Shown here: positions 8,905 through 17,518 of the stretch, in pieces
Numbering within the stretch: the first letter of the stretch is position 1
Layout of the letters: each line of letters opens with the position of its first letter
Source of the DNA: Niabella pedocola
GTDB taxonomy: Bacteria > Bacteroidota > Bacteroidia > Chitinophagales > Chitinophagaceae
Length of the DNA: 64,000 nt
Assembly: GCF_021044425.1 (NCBI RefSeq)
Contig: NZ_JAJNEC010000005.1
Coordinates: 2,604,001-2,668,000, forward strand
Direction: 5' to 3'
The notes under the pieces: generated by a model
Seen by the model: the letters and a program-made list of their open reading frames with translations, nothing else
Told to the model about the DNA's origin: nothing
The model's database searches: none
Made by a program: the position numbers and the translations under genes

Positions 8905-9078
8905 CTGTAGGGGGAGGGCTCGAACCTCCACGAGGCAGTTAGCCGCAACACAAAATCCGTGGTGGTCAACCCCGGTCGGTCCCAACCGAAATTGGAACCG
9001 GCTCTATGCTGTGTTTATCCTGGACTCCTCACCCCCGAGACAAGAGGGCATGTCTGCCAAAAATTTCATCACCCCACA
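8905..9078 (-). ncRNA. Class II tRNA-like RNA with a giant variable region
   Basis: Read on the minus strand, this has every conserved part of a class II tRNA. There is a 7-bp acceptor stem (TGTGGGG/CCCTACA) and U8. The D arm is ATG/CAT with A14, GG and AGA in the loop, as in tRNA-Leu. The anticodon stem is CCCTC/GGGGG with loop TTGTCTC, which would place GTC as anticodon. The T arm is GGAGG-TTCGAGC-CCTCC. Between anticodon and T stems lie about 100 nt instead of the usual 10-20. They fold from a base stem (GAGG/CCTC, AGT/ACT) and include a 9-bp hairpin CGGTTCCAA/TTGGGACCG. Total length is 174 nt, followed by a strong terminator. U37 next to the anticodon is abnormal, so translation activity is doubtful. 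tmRNA and RNase P RNA do not fit. Confidence 0.6.
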
Positions 9079-9231
9079 GTGTAAAAGAACCCGCTATTTC
9101 AGCGTTTGATAGAACAAAAATAGAGATTGTTCCCCGTTCATTCCAAATAATTCAATAAAAATTTTGAAAATATAGAAAATGTTTAAATATTTGCAATGAT
9201 TGTTAAATTATTTAAAATCAACATTGCCTAA

Positions 9232-9699
9232 ATGAACAATAAATTGAATCTGGACAAACTCGATTTGCAGATCATCCAGCATATGATGGAGGATGCGGAG
9301 ATCTCTTATGCCGACCTCGGTAAAAAGCTCTTTGTATCGGGCGGTACCATACATGTGCGCATAAAAAAACTGCAGAAAGACGGCATAGTGAAAGGTACGA
9401 AATTAAATACAGACCTGAAACTATTGGGGTACGATGTTATTGCTTTTATTGGAATTTATCTGAAAGAAAGTTCCCTGTATGATTCGGTAGCCAAAGAATT
9501 GTATAAATTAAAGGAGGTCGTAAGGCTCAATTATACTACCGGAAACTACAGCATGTTTGCAGAAATCATTTGTAAAGATATTAGTGAGCTTCGAAACGTA
9601 CTGCATGAGAAGCTGCAGAAGATCAAAGGCATTGAAAGAACCGAAACGCTGATCTCGCTTGAAGAAAGCTTCGCCCGGAATGTAAAGGTGCTGGACTAA
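9232..9699 (+). CDS. Lrp/AsnC-family transcriptional regulator
   Basis: A 155-residue regulator with an N-terminal winged helix (residues 5-60: LDLQIIQHMMEDAEISYADLGKKL then the recognition helix around GTIHVRIKKL) and a C-terminal RAM/AsnC ligand-binding domain (about 70-150). Members control amino-acid or related metabolism and often their own promoters. The upstream 150 nt is very AT-rich, as expected for such a promoter. The next gene is convergent and gives no hint of the ligand. Confidence 0.93.
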   Translation: MNNKLNLDKLDLQIIQHMMEDAEISYADLGKKLFVSGGTIHVRIKKLQKDGIVKGTKLNTDLKLLGYDVIAFIGIYLKESSLYDSVAKELYKLKEVVRLNYTTGNYSMFAEIICKDISELRNVLHEKLQKIKGIERTETLISLEESFARNVKVLD

Positions 9700-9805
9700 G
9701 TTTGGTCCTGATTCATTGTTCAATGGTTTTTGTGAATGAACAAGGACTGTTTCGCGGTGACTGATAAAGATCGTGAGCAACGATCGTATCGGAGATCCGT
9801 ACCGG

Positions 9806-10912
9806 TTACAACTTTCCTCTCACATTGAGGGCATCCCGTAACCCGTTTCCAAAAAGATTAAAAGCCAGTACAAGGATCATAATGGCAAATCCCGGAGCCA
9901 GTGCCAGCATAGGGTTTTGCGTAATGATGAAATTATAGTTTTCCTTGATCATCAGCCCCCAACTGGGTTGAGGAGGCTGTACACCAACGCCCAGGAAGCT
10001 GAGGCCGGCTTCAATAACGATGGCCGATGCAAAATTGGCCGCAGCAATCACCAATACAGGGCCCATGATATTGGGCCAGATATGTCCCGCAATGATCCGC
10101 GCATTTCTAAACCCAAGCGCCCTGGTAGCTTCAATATATTCCAGTTCTCTTACGGCCAGCACCTGACCTCTTACAAGCCGGGCCACGTTTACCCACATTG
10201 TTAACCCTACCGCAATGAATACCTGCCAGAAGCCTTTGCCCAGCGCCAGTGTAATGGCAAATACCAATAGCAGCGTAGGAATACTCCAGATTACATTGAT
10301 GAACCACATAATGGCGTCATCGATCCTGCCCCGGTAAAATCCTGCAAGGGAGCCGAGGATCAATCCGATACTTATTGAAATCAGCACGGTGATCAATCCC
10401 ACACTCAAACTAACCCTTGTACCTACGATCAGCCTGCTGAGAATATCCCGGCCATAGCTATCTGTGCCCAGCCAGAATGTTTTGGTAACAACAGGGGTTT
10501 CGGCCAGCTGTGTTTTTGAGAAATGCATCTTTTCTGTAACGCCTTCATCAATATATTTATCAACAAAAATGCTATCGGCAGTGTACTGGTATGCCGTAAT
10601 GGGGATATAATCTGCCTGGTCTGGCCGGCCATTCAGCAACCGTTGCATAAAACCGGCAGGATCCGGCAGCTGTTCTTTTTTTACTTTTAAAAAGGTTTGT
10701 TTCCATCCGGGCTTGGCACCCCCGATTTCGAGGATGATGCGGTTGGCATTAGGGGAGGCATCTTCTGCAAGGTAATAACAAAAGATTGCCACAAAGATGG
10801 AAAACAGGATCACACACAAACCCGCCACCGCTCCTTTATTTTTTTTAAGCCGTTTCCAGCCTGCCTGTCTGGAAGGCTGGACAAACCGGCGGAATATGGA
10901 GAATAATTGCAT
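9806..10912 (-). CDS. ABC transporter permease, OppC/DppC type
   Basis: A permease of about 368 residues for peptide or nickel-type ABC importers. The first membrane segment is near residues 28-50 and is followed by a long periplasmic insert (about 55-155) that is usual for Bacteroidota homologues. The transmembrane core carries the EAGLSFLGVGVQPPQPSWG signature of the binding-protein-dependent permease domain. The start is ATG 10912; the open frame extends to 10975 but would overlap the glycosyltransferase. It is not accompanied by OppB, ATPases or a binding protein here, so its partners must be encoded elsewhere. Confidence 0.92.
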   Translation of the reverse strand: MQLFSIFRRFVQPSRQAGWKRLKKNKGAVAGLCVILFSIFVAIFCYYLAEDASPNANRIILEIGGAKPGWKQTFLKVKKEQLPDPAGFMQRLLNGRPDQADYIPITAYQYTADSIFVDKYIDEGVTEKMHFSKTQLAETPVVTKTFWLGTDSYGRDILSRLIVGTRVSLSVGLITVLISISIGLILGSLAGFYRGRIDDAIMWFINVIWSIPTLLLVFAITLALGKGFWQVFIAVGLTMWVNVARLVRGQVLAVRELEYIEATRALGFRNARIIAGHIWPNIMGPVLVIAAANFASAIVIEAGLSFLGVGVQPPQPSWGLMIKENYNFIITQNPMLALAPGFAIMILVLAFNLFGNGLRDALNVRGKL

Positions 10913-10950
10913 GGGTACCAAATGTAAGAAAAAACCAACCTGTACGTATT

Positions 10951-12093
10951 TTATTTTACCTGCCGTCCCTTCCACTCATACCGTCCAAAACTCCCCAGGA
11001 ACCCGGCAAGTATGGTATAGCCGATATGCAGCGGCTGAAACAGAAAAAAATATTTTAACCGCGATTGTTTGTTAAAGAACCACGCCACGCTTTTGATAAA
11101 GGGATATTCGATAATGGTTTTTAGGCCCCAGAAGATAAACAGTACATACAGGCAGCGGCTGTTGATGAATGCTGCGATGAGCAAAACCAGAAAGGAAAGG
11201 TTAAAAAGATACACCAGCAGCAGCACGGCAAAGATGCGTTTGTCATCATAATGGGTGGCCTTGCTTGCCCAGCGGATCCGTTGATTGATAAAGGCCTTCC
11301 AGGTGGGGGCCGCCACTGTTTTTACAATCGTTTGCTTCGATTTGAGATAAGCGATGCGATGCGGATACTGTTTCCATATTTTGTGCATCAGCAACATATC
11401 ATCACCGGAAGCAATGGTATCAATGCCTTTGAAACCCTTCACTTCTTCAAATACATCCCGCCGGTAAGCCAGGTTGGCCCCATTGCACATGGTATGTATA
11501 TTTTTATAAACGGAGGCTGCGGTAATGCCCTGCAATGTAAGAAAATCCAGATCCTGGAATACGTTTACAAGCGTTTCCGCTTCCATAAAAGCAACAGGGG
11601 CGGCAATAAATACCGGGCCGGCTTCATGGATCAGTTGTGCAAAACCCTGTAGCCAACCGGGCGGAACAATACAATCTGCATCGGTGCAAACAATCCATTC
11701 ATGCCGGGCAGCTGCAATGCCTGTTTCAATGGCTTTTTTCTTATAGGAGTTCAGCCCATCCCCGGTAAGACGGATAAGGGTTATTAAAAAGGACGGGTGG
11801 TTGGCTGCACGGAACTGTTCTACAAGCGTTGCTGTTTCATCGTCCGAATGATCATCCACAACAATAAGTTCAAAAAGATGAAGAGGATATCGTTGCTGTT
11901 TTATAGATTCCAGCAGGCGCAGGATATTGGCGGCTTCATTCCTGGCAGGAATGATGATGGTAAAACGGGTCTTCTCTTTAGCAGGGTCCGCTGCCGGAGC
12001 CTGCAACGGCATCTGGTTCCAGCTTCTGGTATAAAACAGGATAAGAACTGTATAGAATAAAAATAAAACACCGATAATGCCAATAAGCCACAT
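10951..12093 (-). CDS. Membrane glycosyltransferase family 2
   Basis: A 380-residue processive-type GT2. There is an N-terminal membrane segment (MWLIGIIGVLFLFYTVLIL), then a GT-A domain with IIIPARNEA, VVDDHSDDET and the metal-binding CTDADC, then GDDMLL and the QRIRW motif (Q-x-x-R-W) typical of chain-forming or lipid-linked sugar transferases. The last 100 residues hold three further membrane segments. It ends 38 nt upstream of the OppC-like permease start on the same strand, so the two may be cotranscribed. The sugar and acceptor cannot be told. Confidence 0.9.
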   Translation of the reverse strand: MWLIGIIGVLFLFYTVLILFYTRSWNQMPLQAPAADPAKEKTRFTIIIPARNEAANILRLLESIKQQRYPLHLFELIVVDDHSDDETATLVEQFRAANHPSFLITLIRLTGDGLNSYKKKAIETGIAAARHEWIVCTDADCIVPPGWLQGFAQLIHEAGPVFIAAPVAFMEAETLVNVFQDLDFLTLQGITAASVYKNIHTMCNGANLAYRRDVFEEVKGFKGIDTIASGDDMLLMHKIWKQYPHRIAYLKSKQTIVKTVAAPTWKAFINQRIRWASKATHYDDKRIFAVLLLVYLFNLSFLVLLIAAFINSRCLYVLFIFWGLKTIIEYPFIKSVAWFFNKQSRLKYFFLFQPLHIGYTILAGFLGSFGRYEWKGRQVK

Positions 12094-12328
12094 GCAACAA
12101 AACTACTGCATCAGCAGAACAATTGATCATATTGACGAAAACTGGTCGCCGGAGCCAAACTATTCTTTCGGATGGGTTGCCGTCCCGATCCTTTTTGAGA
12201 AATCATAATTTATATATCTGACCATGCAACGGGTTGCTACAATACCCCACAAATGGCTGACGTAAACTGCAATCATTTTGTCGTTTTCTGTTATCACCCT
12301 TCGACAAGCCGCGGTATATTTTTGCTGC

Positions 12329-13063
12329 ATGAAAAAAGTAGTTACATACAAACGGGTTTTAGGAACCGTAACAATAACAGCCGGTGTATTATCCGCTGCC
12401 TGTATGCTGGCGGGCATAATTGCAGTTGAGTTTAATTTTGATGTATTTAGTGATACGACTCTTTTACTGCAGTATGCACGTAATTTCAAATCAGCTTATT
12501 GGTTTTTGTTATTTGATATGGCCGGGTATTATTTGCTCCTGCTGCCGGTTATCTTTTACCTCCACCAGCAGTATAGGTATCATTCTCCGTGGGTTCCACT
12601 GTTCACTTTTAGCGGTATCGGTTATGTTTTGACCGGAGCAATTGGCGCTGCTGTGCTGGCTGCCGTTTGGCCATACTTAATGCAAAAATACAGTGGGGCA
12701 CCGGCGACGGACCAACATATAATACATTTAATATTCAACGCTATGACGACGGCGGTAGCAAAAGGACTTTGGAATATGCTTGAAGTACTGTTTGCTGCTG
12801 TGTGGTGGATAGGGTTTGGTGTATTGCTTCGCAGGGACAATAAAATCATTGGAATGATGTCCATTATAGCAGGGGCTGCTTGTTTATCGGATGCGGTAGG
12901 AACCATAACCGATTGGAATGTACTGGCCGAAACCGGGGTTAATATTTATTTGCTTTTGGGCATACTGTGGCCCGTTATGCTGGGAATATATATCCTGCGC
13001 AAGCCCGATACGATGGCATCTTTCAGCACCGTTGCCCCAAATTTGTCAACCAGTGAAAAATAA
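12329..13063 (+). CDS. Integral membrane protein of unknown function
   Basis: About 244 residues with roughly six to seven hydrophobic segments. The start is ATG 12329 (MKKVVTYKR); the longer TTG start at 12278 is unlikely. I do not recognise the family with confidence; it resembles small DUF4386-type multispan proteins. The stop is 4 nt before the ATG of the diheme cytochrome c, so the two are very probably translated from one mRNA and may act together at the inner membrane. Confidence 0.75.
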   Translation: MKKVVTYKRVLGTVTITAGVLSAACMLAGIIAVEFNFDVFSDTTLLLQYARNFKSAYWFLLFDMAGYYLLLLPVIFYLHQQYRYHSPWVPLFTFSGIGYVLTGAIGAAVLAAVWPYLMQKYSGAPATDQHIIHLIFNAMTTAVAKGLWNMLEVLFAAVWWIGFGVLLRRDNKIIGMMSIIAGAACLSDAVGTITDWNVLAETGVNIYLLLGILWPVMLGIYILRKPDTMASFSTVAPNLSTSEK

Positions 13064-13067
13064 AAGC

Positions 13068-13952
13068 ATGTCAGTATTTAAGACTATAGGCAAATGGATC
13101 GGCAGAATAGTGCTCTTTTTACTTGCTGTTTTGTTGTTGGGATACCTCTTTATTTATTTTAGTACGGAGAAACGTATGAATAAGACCTACCGATTTGCAG
13201 AAACACCACTAACGATACCCTCGGACTCTCAATCTATTGAAAATGGAAAACACTTGTATGAAATAAGGAGTTGCGCCGACTGCCATGGCGCCAAGTTGGA
13301 AGGAAGCGTTTTTATGAATGACTTTATGTTATTACAAATAACAGCTCCCAATTTGACCAAAGGAAAAGGCGGTCTTCCACCTGATTATTCAACGGAAGAC
13401 TGGGTACGTGTGCTGCGGCATGGAGTAGATAAGAACGGTAAATCACTCTGGATGATGCCGGCACATGAAAGCGCAGTACTCCATAAAAACGACCTGGCAC
13501 AACTGATCGCCTATTGTCAAAGTGTGCCTGCAGTAGATAATCAACAGAAAAAACTAAAAGCCATAGGCCCGATTGGCCGTGTACTGATGATAATTGACCG
13601 GGTGGCTGTTTTACCGGCAGAGCGTGTCAATCATGAAATTCCTGTTGCTGTCAATGCCCCCGCCGGTAAAGTTGAGATCGGGAAGTACCTGGTATCAACT
13701 TGCCAGGGATGTCATATGACCGACATGAAAGGTGGCCCACCGGTAGCACCGGGGTTTCCATCGGTTCCGGACATCAGTGCAAAAGGTGCGCCTGGAAGAT
13801 GGACAGCAGCAGAATTTATAAGTACGTTTCGCAGTGGTAAAACCCCTGAAGGCAAACTCTTGCGTACTGAGTTTATGCCCTGGAAAAATATGCAACATTT
13901 TACTGATGAAGAACTAACATCCATACTTAGTTATTTGAAAAGTGTCCACTAA
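13068..13952 (+). CDS. Membrane-anchored diheme cytochrome c
   Basis: A 294-residue c-type cytochrome with an uncleaved N-terminal anchor (IVLFLLAVLLLGYLFIYF). It has two separate heme-binding motifs, CADCH in the first domain and CQGCH in the second, each followed by a plausible Met ligand region (MMPAH; EFMPW). Such proteins pass electrons from periplasmic dehydrogenases to terminal oxidases. The start is ATG 13068, just after the preceding membrane protein. Its stop abuts the stop of the convergent AraC gene with no spacing. Confidence 0.9.
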   Translation: MSVFKTIGKWIGRIVLFLLAVLLLGYLFIYFSTEKRMNKTYRFAETPLTIPSDSQSIENGKHLYEIRSCADCHGAKLEGSVFMNDFMLLQITAPNLTKGKGGLPPDYSTEDWVRVLRHGVDKNGKSLWMMPAHESAVLHKNDLAQLIAYCQSVPAVDNQQKKLKAIGPIGRVLMIIDRVAVLPAERVNHEIPVAVNAPAGKVEIGKYLVSTCQGCHMTDMKGGPPVAPGFPSVPDISAKGAPGRWTAAEFISTFRSGKTPEGKLLRTEFMPWKNMQHFTDEELTSILSYLKSVH

Positions 13953-14975
13953 CTATCTGTTGGTTGTTTTACTGGTTCGATAAGAATTAGGCGTTACACC
14001 CGTCCACTGTTTAAAGGATCGCTGAAAGGCTGCTTTATCCGTGTAGCCAAGCCGGCCGGCAATTTCAGCAACAGTAAGATGCTTTGCAGAAAGAAGGTTA
14101 CAAGCCATTTCTTTTCTTATTGCTTCTGTTTCGGTCCGAAAGCTGGTATTTTCCTCCTGTAGTTTACGTTGCAACGTACGCACCGTAAGGTGTAAACGTG
14201 CCGCTACTTCTTTAATGCCCGGAAAAGAAGGTTGGCTCAATTCCAAAATAAGCGTTCGCAGCTGTTGAATGAACGATTGATTTTCCTGATGCAGCTTTTG
14301 GTACAGCATGTTGATAAATACATCCTTTAATTCACGATTATAGCCAAGAATGCTGCGTTGCAGATCTTGTAATGAAAAAACAAGCGCATTTACGGGTGTA
14401 TTAAATCGCGGCTGACATTTGAAAATCCGCTCGTGTTCCCTGGTATCTCTTATCCGTGCGTACCGATACAAAATCTGCAAGGGTTGTATACGGAAACCGG
14501 TTAGCAGCCGGAGAATATGTAAAGTACCGGAAAACGCAATATCTACACTTTGCCTTGCTGTTTCGGGTGAAAGATCATTCCACGTGGCAATAGGTTCGCA
14601 CCGGTAAACGACTTCACTACCGTTTACTTCAACACCGAAATAATATAAGCGGGTGAATGAAGTCGTATATTCCTGCAGGTGATGCAATGCTGTTAACAGA
14701 TCTTTGCTGCTTTCCATTAAATGACCTGTAATACCTAATACATTGACGGTAGTTCGCTCCCCGATGTGAAGCCCCAGGTCGGGATCACCTGAAATTTGAA
14801 GTGCTGCATCCATGAGTGCGCAGTTCTGCTCTAAAGACAGTTTCATGTCATGATTATCCAGGTCGGAAACAGCAATATTACCGTACGCACAAATTTTTTC
14901 CAACGCGTCTGTTGTGCGGGCTGCACCCAGAATAATATTGCGTAAAATGGACATGCTTACCCATAATGTTTGCAT
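13953..14975 (-). CDS. AraC-family transcriptional regulator
   Basis: A 340-residue regulator. The N-terminal 200 residues match the arabinose-binding-like domain of the OruR/ArgR subgroup (LGLHIGERTTVNVLGITGHLMESS). The C-terminal AraC helix-turn-helix pair spans about 240-335 (VAARLHLTVRTLQRKLQEE and IAGRLGYTDKAAFQRSFKQWTGVTPNSYR). It lies convergent to the cytochrome gene, with adjoining stop codons. A second ATG eight codons in (MSILRNI) is an alternative start. Confidence 0.92.
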   Translation of the reverse strand: MQTLWVSMSILRNIILGAARTTDALEKICAYGNIAVSDLDNHDMKLSLEQNCALMDAALQISGDPDLGLHIGERTTVNVLGITGHLMESSKDLLTALHHLQEYTTSFTRLYYFGVEVNGSEVVYRCEPIATWNDLSPETARQSVDIAFSGTLHILRLLTGFRIQPLQILYRYARIRDTREHERIFKCQPRFNTPVNALVFSLQDLQRSILGYNRELKDVFINMLYQKLHQENQSFIQQLRTLILELSQPSFPGIKEVAARLHLTVRTLQRKLQEENTSFRTETEAIRKEMACNLLSAKHLTVAEIAGRLGYTDKAAFQRSFKQWTGVTPNSYRTSKTTNR

Positions 14976-15051
14976 ATTTGGTAGATATATGCCATAAAAA
15001 TAGCAAACAATAACAAAAAATTGCTGCGCTGATTTGCCGGGGTGTTCATTG

Positions 15052-15807
15052 TCATAAGGCCTGGTTAAAATGGCCCGGATCTAAAATTTCATGGACTTCT
15101 TTATTTTGTAATAATCGATGTCCTGCCTCCAAAATCATTGTTTGTACCCGTTCCTCAATACCCGCCGAAAAATTGATGCCGTGCGCTGGAGGGATCACGT
15201 TATCATATTTTCCAAAATAGAGTTGTACGAGTGTTTTCCTTTGGGCAATGGTTTTTTTTATCTGGGCTATATCGGGTTTAAAAAACCGGAAGGCCGTCCA
15301 GGAGGTATATAGCATTTTACATACCTGTGGTTGGTGCAGGTAGTGAACGGCAAATTTTTTAACCCCGGCATTAATCAGCCCGGCTTTGTTCAGGACGCCT
15401 GCAAATTTTATCAGCCATCCCGGGTTTTTCATGGTACTGGCAAAAAGGCGGTTACCGATAAGCGTATGCGAAGCACACCAGTACCAAAAACTCATTTCCA
15501 ACCCGTCCGGTGCCAGTAACAGCAGCTGCTGAACGGATTGCGGGTACAGCTGGTAATAGGAAAGACACATGCGTCCGCCCAGGCTAAACCCCACCAGTAT
15601 CAACGGTTCTGCGGCGTTAAAAGATTCAGCGCTTAGCAGGAGCTGTATGATCTCATGAAGCTGGCCGGGGGTAAAGCGGAGCCCTTCCTTCCAACAGGTA
15701 TTGCCGTGAAACGGTGCATCGATAGCCAGGATCGTATACCGGTTGGCACTGTTCTTTAGCACCGAAAAGGCCTGTGCCGACTCATTGAAACCATGCAGGC
15801 AGACCAC
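15052..15807 (-). CDS. Alpha/beta hydrolase; start codon unresolved
   Basis: An alpha/beta-hydrolase fold protein with the oxyanion strand VVCLHGFNES, the nucleophile elbow LVGFSLGGR (Ser), and a late His in ILEAGHRLL. The first usual start codon in frame is GTG 15807, which lies in the first core strand. In-frame sequence upstream reads as a normal family N-terminus (EQKYLSYRQS, then VISYGVSGSGPQP) back to 15879, yet has no ATG, GTG or TTG before an in-frame stop at 15934-15936. A non-AUG start (CTG at 15877-15879) or a frameshift in the 10-nt A run at 15919-15928 would explain this. Confidence 0.85.
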   Translation of the reverse strand: MVCLHGFNESAQAFSVLKNSANRYTILAIDAPFHGNTCWKEGLRFTPGQLHEIIQLLLSAESFNAAEPLILVGFSLGGRMCLSYYQLYPQSVQQLLLLAPDGLEMSFWYWCASHTLIGNRLFASTMKNPGWLIKFAGVLNKAGLINAGVKKFAVHYLHQPQVCKMLYTSWTAFRFFKPDIAQIKKTIAQRKTLVQLYFGKYDNVIPPAHGINFSAGIEERVQTMILEAGHRLLQNKEVHEILDPGHFNQAL

Positions 15808-16113
15808 CGGTTGCGGACCGGAACCACTAACGCCATAACTAATGACCGATTGCCTGTATGATAGATATTTCTGTTCCAGATATGCTGTTGAAACGTTCTT
15901 TGTACGGCTGCAATTTCGTTTTTTTTTTGGTAGCTAACGCAATCCTGGAGGCAGGGGTCACCGTTGGCGACCTTAATTTATATTTTACCGGGTCGGAAAA
16001 AATAGCGTACGCTTGCAAGCCTGCAGCGGAAATGCAGGTTCATCACAAAAAAATAACAATTCATTACAGGAGCCGGATACGGGTTGAACAGAAATTATAC
16101 TTTTAATAAAAAA

Positions 16114-16686
16114 ATGCGTGTTACCCTTTGCTGTTTTTTCGTATTGGCAATAGCCGGCAGCTGCCATAAAAAGAATTTACCGAATTTGCCGGCAATACGC
16201 TATACTGAATTGTATAACCGCACTGTTGTATTTGGGCAGCAGGCATCCGTGGATGCGGATGGTAACGGAACAAATGATCTTGTTTTTAAAACATCATTGG
16301 TAGGAGACCCTATTCACAAGGAAGATAAGCGGCAATGGCGTGTACAGGTTTATGCCGCAACCCGGTTTCCGGTGAACCCGGATGATCATATTCCGGTAAT
16401 GTCTCAAAAGCAGCAGATCGGTGTGGCGGACTTTAACGGGTATCACTGGTCCGAAGGGGTTGCCGCATTGCTTGCGGAGAAAGTAACCAACGAAGAGGAC
16501 CAGGTTTTCTGGCGGGGCGACTGGAGGGATGCGGATCACCTGTTTGTTCCCTTCATGATCGTGCAGAACAGCCGGATCTATACCGGTTGGGTAGAAGTGA
16601 GCTTTAGCACGAACCAGGAACAATTAATACTGCACCGGGCTGCTCTTTCACAGAAAGAGAACCAGGCGATTGAAACCGGTAGTTAA
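16114..16686 (+). CDS. Predicted lipoprotein, unknown function
   Basis: A 190-residue protein starting at ATG 16114. It has a lipoprotein signal (MRVTLCCFFVLAIAGSC with Cys17), so it is exported and lipidated. The mature part contains DADGNGTNDLVF, which looks like a Ca-binding Asp-rich loop or thrombospondin-3-type fragment, and is otherwise beta-rich. I do not recognise a family. It is divergent from the hydrolase and followed by a strong terminator. Confidence 0.75.
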   Translation: MRVTLCCFFVLAIAGSCHKKNLPNLPAIRYTELYNRTVVFGQQASVDADGNGTNDLVFKTSLVGDPIHKEDKRQWRVQVYAATRFPVNPDDHIPVMSQKQQIGVADFNGYHWSEGVAALLAEKVTNEEDQVFWRGDWRDADHLFVPFMIVQNSRIYTGWVEVSFSTNQEQLILHRAALSQKENQAIETGS

Positions 16687-16730
16687 CGTTTCATATTTAC
16701 GAAACACCCCCTGGACGGGGTGGCCACAGG

Positions 16731-16785
16731 ACGGCATCAAAAGTCTTATGCTCTAAAAGCGCGGACTTTTGATGCCGTCGTTTTA
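16731..16785 (+). terminator. Intrinsic terminator after the lipoprotein gene
   Basis: A 15-bp perfect stem (ACGGCATCAAAAGTC and its complement, 16731-16745 and 16764-16778) with an 18-nt loop and a following CGTTTTATT. A smaller hairpin (CACCCC/GGGGTG) precedes it near 16705-16722. Confidence 0.8.
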
Positions 16786-16809
16786 TTGAGCGGAATCAAC
16801 CCGGAAATG

Positions 16810-16858
16810 TTGGGATAGATGAAAAAATAAACTAACTTTGGTTAGTTGTTAAAACAAC
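16810..16858 (+). promoter_or_regulatory. MarR promoter with overlapping palindromic operator
   Basis: TTG at 16810-16812, 20 nt, then TAACTTTG at 16833-16840 makes a full Bacteroidota promoter. The -7 box sits inside the inverted repeat AACTAAC-TTTG-GTTAGTT (16830-16847). A second one, GTTGT-TAAA-ACAAC, overlaps at 16845-16858. MarR proteins bind such short palindromes, so autorepression is likely. Confidence 0.65.
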
Positions 16859-16861
16859 TAT

Positions 16862-17302
16862 ATGCCAAACAACCAATTTAAGAAAAGTGAATTGTACAGT
16901 TTCATCACCGGTGTGGCCAGTACGGCCATTGCCCGGCGGTTGCAGAAAAAGTTCAACCAGGCAGATCTGAGTCTGACTATAGAACAATGGAGTGTACTGT
17001 ATCATTTATGGAAAGAGGATGGCATTAGTCAGCAGGATCTTTGCAAGGCTACGTTCCGGGATAAGCCCAGTATGACAAGGCTGGTTGACAACCTGGAAAA
17101 AGCGGGAATGGTAAAACGGATTCCCTCGCGGTCCGACCGCAGAAAGAACCTGATCTATCTTACGGAGCGGGCAAAGGAAATACAGGATACCTGTTACGGC
17201 TTTGCTGAGGAAACGGTAGAGGAAGCGCTTTCCGGTGTAAGCCAGGATAAAATTGAAGTTTGTAAGGAAGTACTGAAGGTGGTGTATGAGAATTTAAGGT
17301 AG
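16862..17302 (+). CDS. MarR-family transcriptional regulator
   Basis: A 146-residue winged-helix repressor. The DNA-binding part spans about 35-105: QWSVLYHLWKEDGISQQDL, then the recognition helix around KPSMTRLVDNLEKAGMV, then the wing PSRSDRRKNLIYLT with the conserved Asp-Arg-Arg. Flanking helices form the dimer interface. Its promoter carries palindromes overlapping the -7 box. The acyl-CoA dehydrogenase gene is next on the same strand, 216 nt downstream, and is a possible target. Confidence 0.94.
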   Translation: MPNNQFKKSELYSFITGVASTAIARRLQKKFNQADLSLTIEQWSVLYHLWKEDGISQQDLCKATFRDKPSMTRLVDNLEKAGMVKRIPSRSDRRKNLIYLTERAKEIQDTCYGFAEETVEEALSGVSQDKIEVCKEVLKVVYENLR

Positions 17303-17518
17303 GGAACTGCCCAGTAATCAGCTGTTAGCGGAGGCTTTCAGCATTTAGCCAAACAGCTGGTCCTTATTCCACAGCCGATGGGCTGCCGCAACCTGGAAGG
17401 TGGCGCCCGGAGGGCGGCAGTACCGGAAGGTACCTGGCCTGAAAGGTGCGGAACAATAGCCGGGGAATGCACGAACGGTGAAAGCCCCAAGTATTAAAAA
17501 ACTTAAAAAACAAAAACA

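Noticed and set aside
8905..9078. tmRNA or RNase P RNA at this site
   Set aside because: Length (174 nt) is half of either. There is a real D arm and anticodon stem, no tag reading frame, and no RNase P core beyond a chance GAGGAGTCC.
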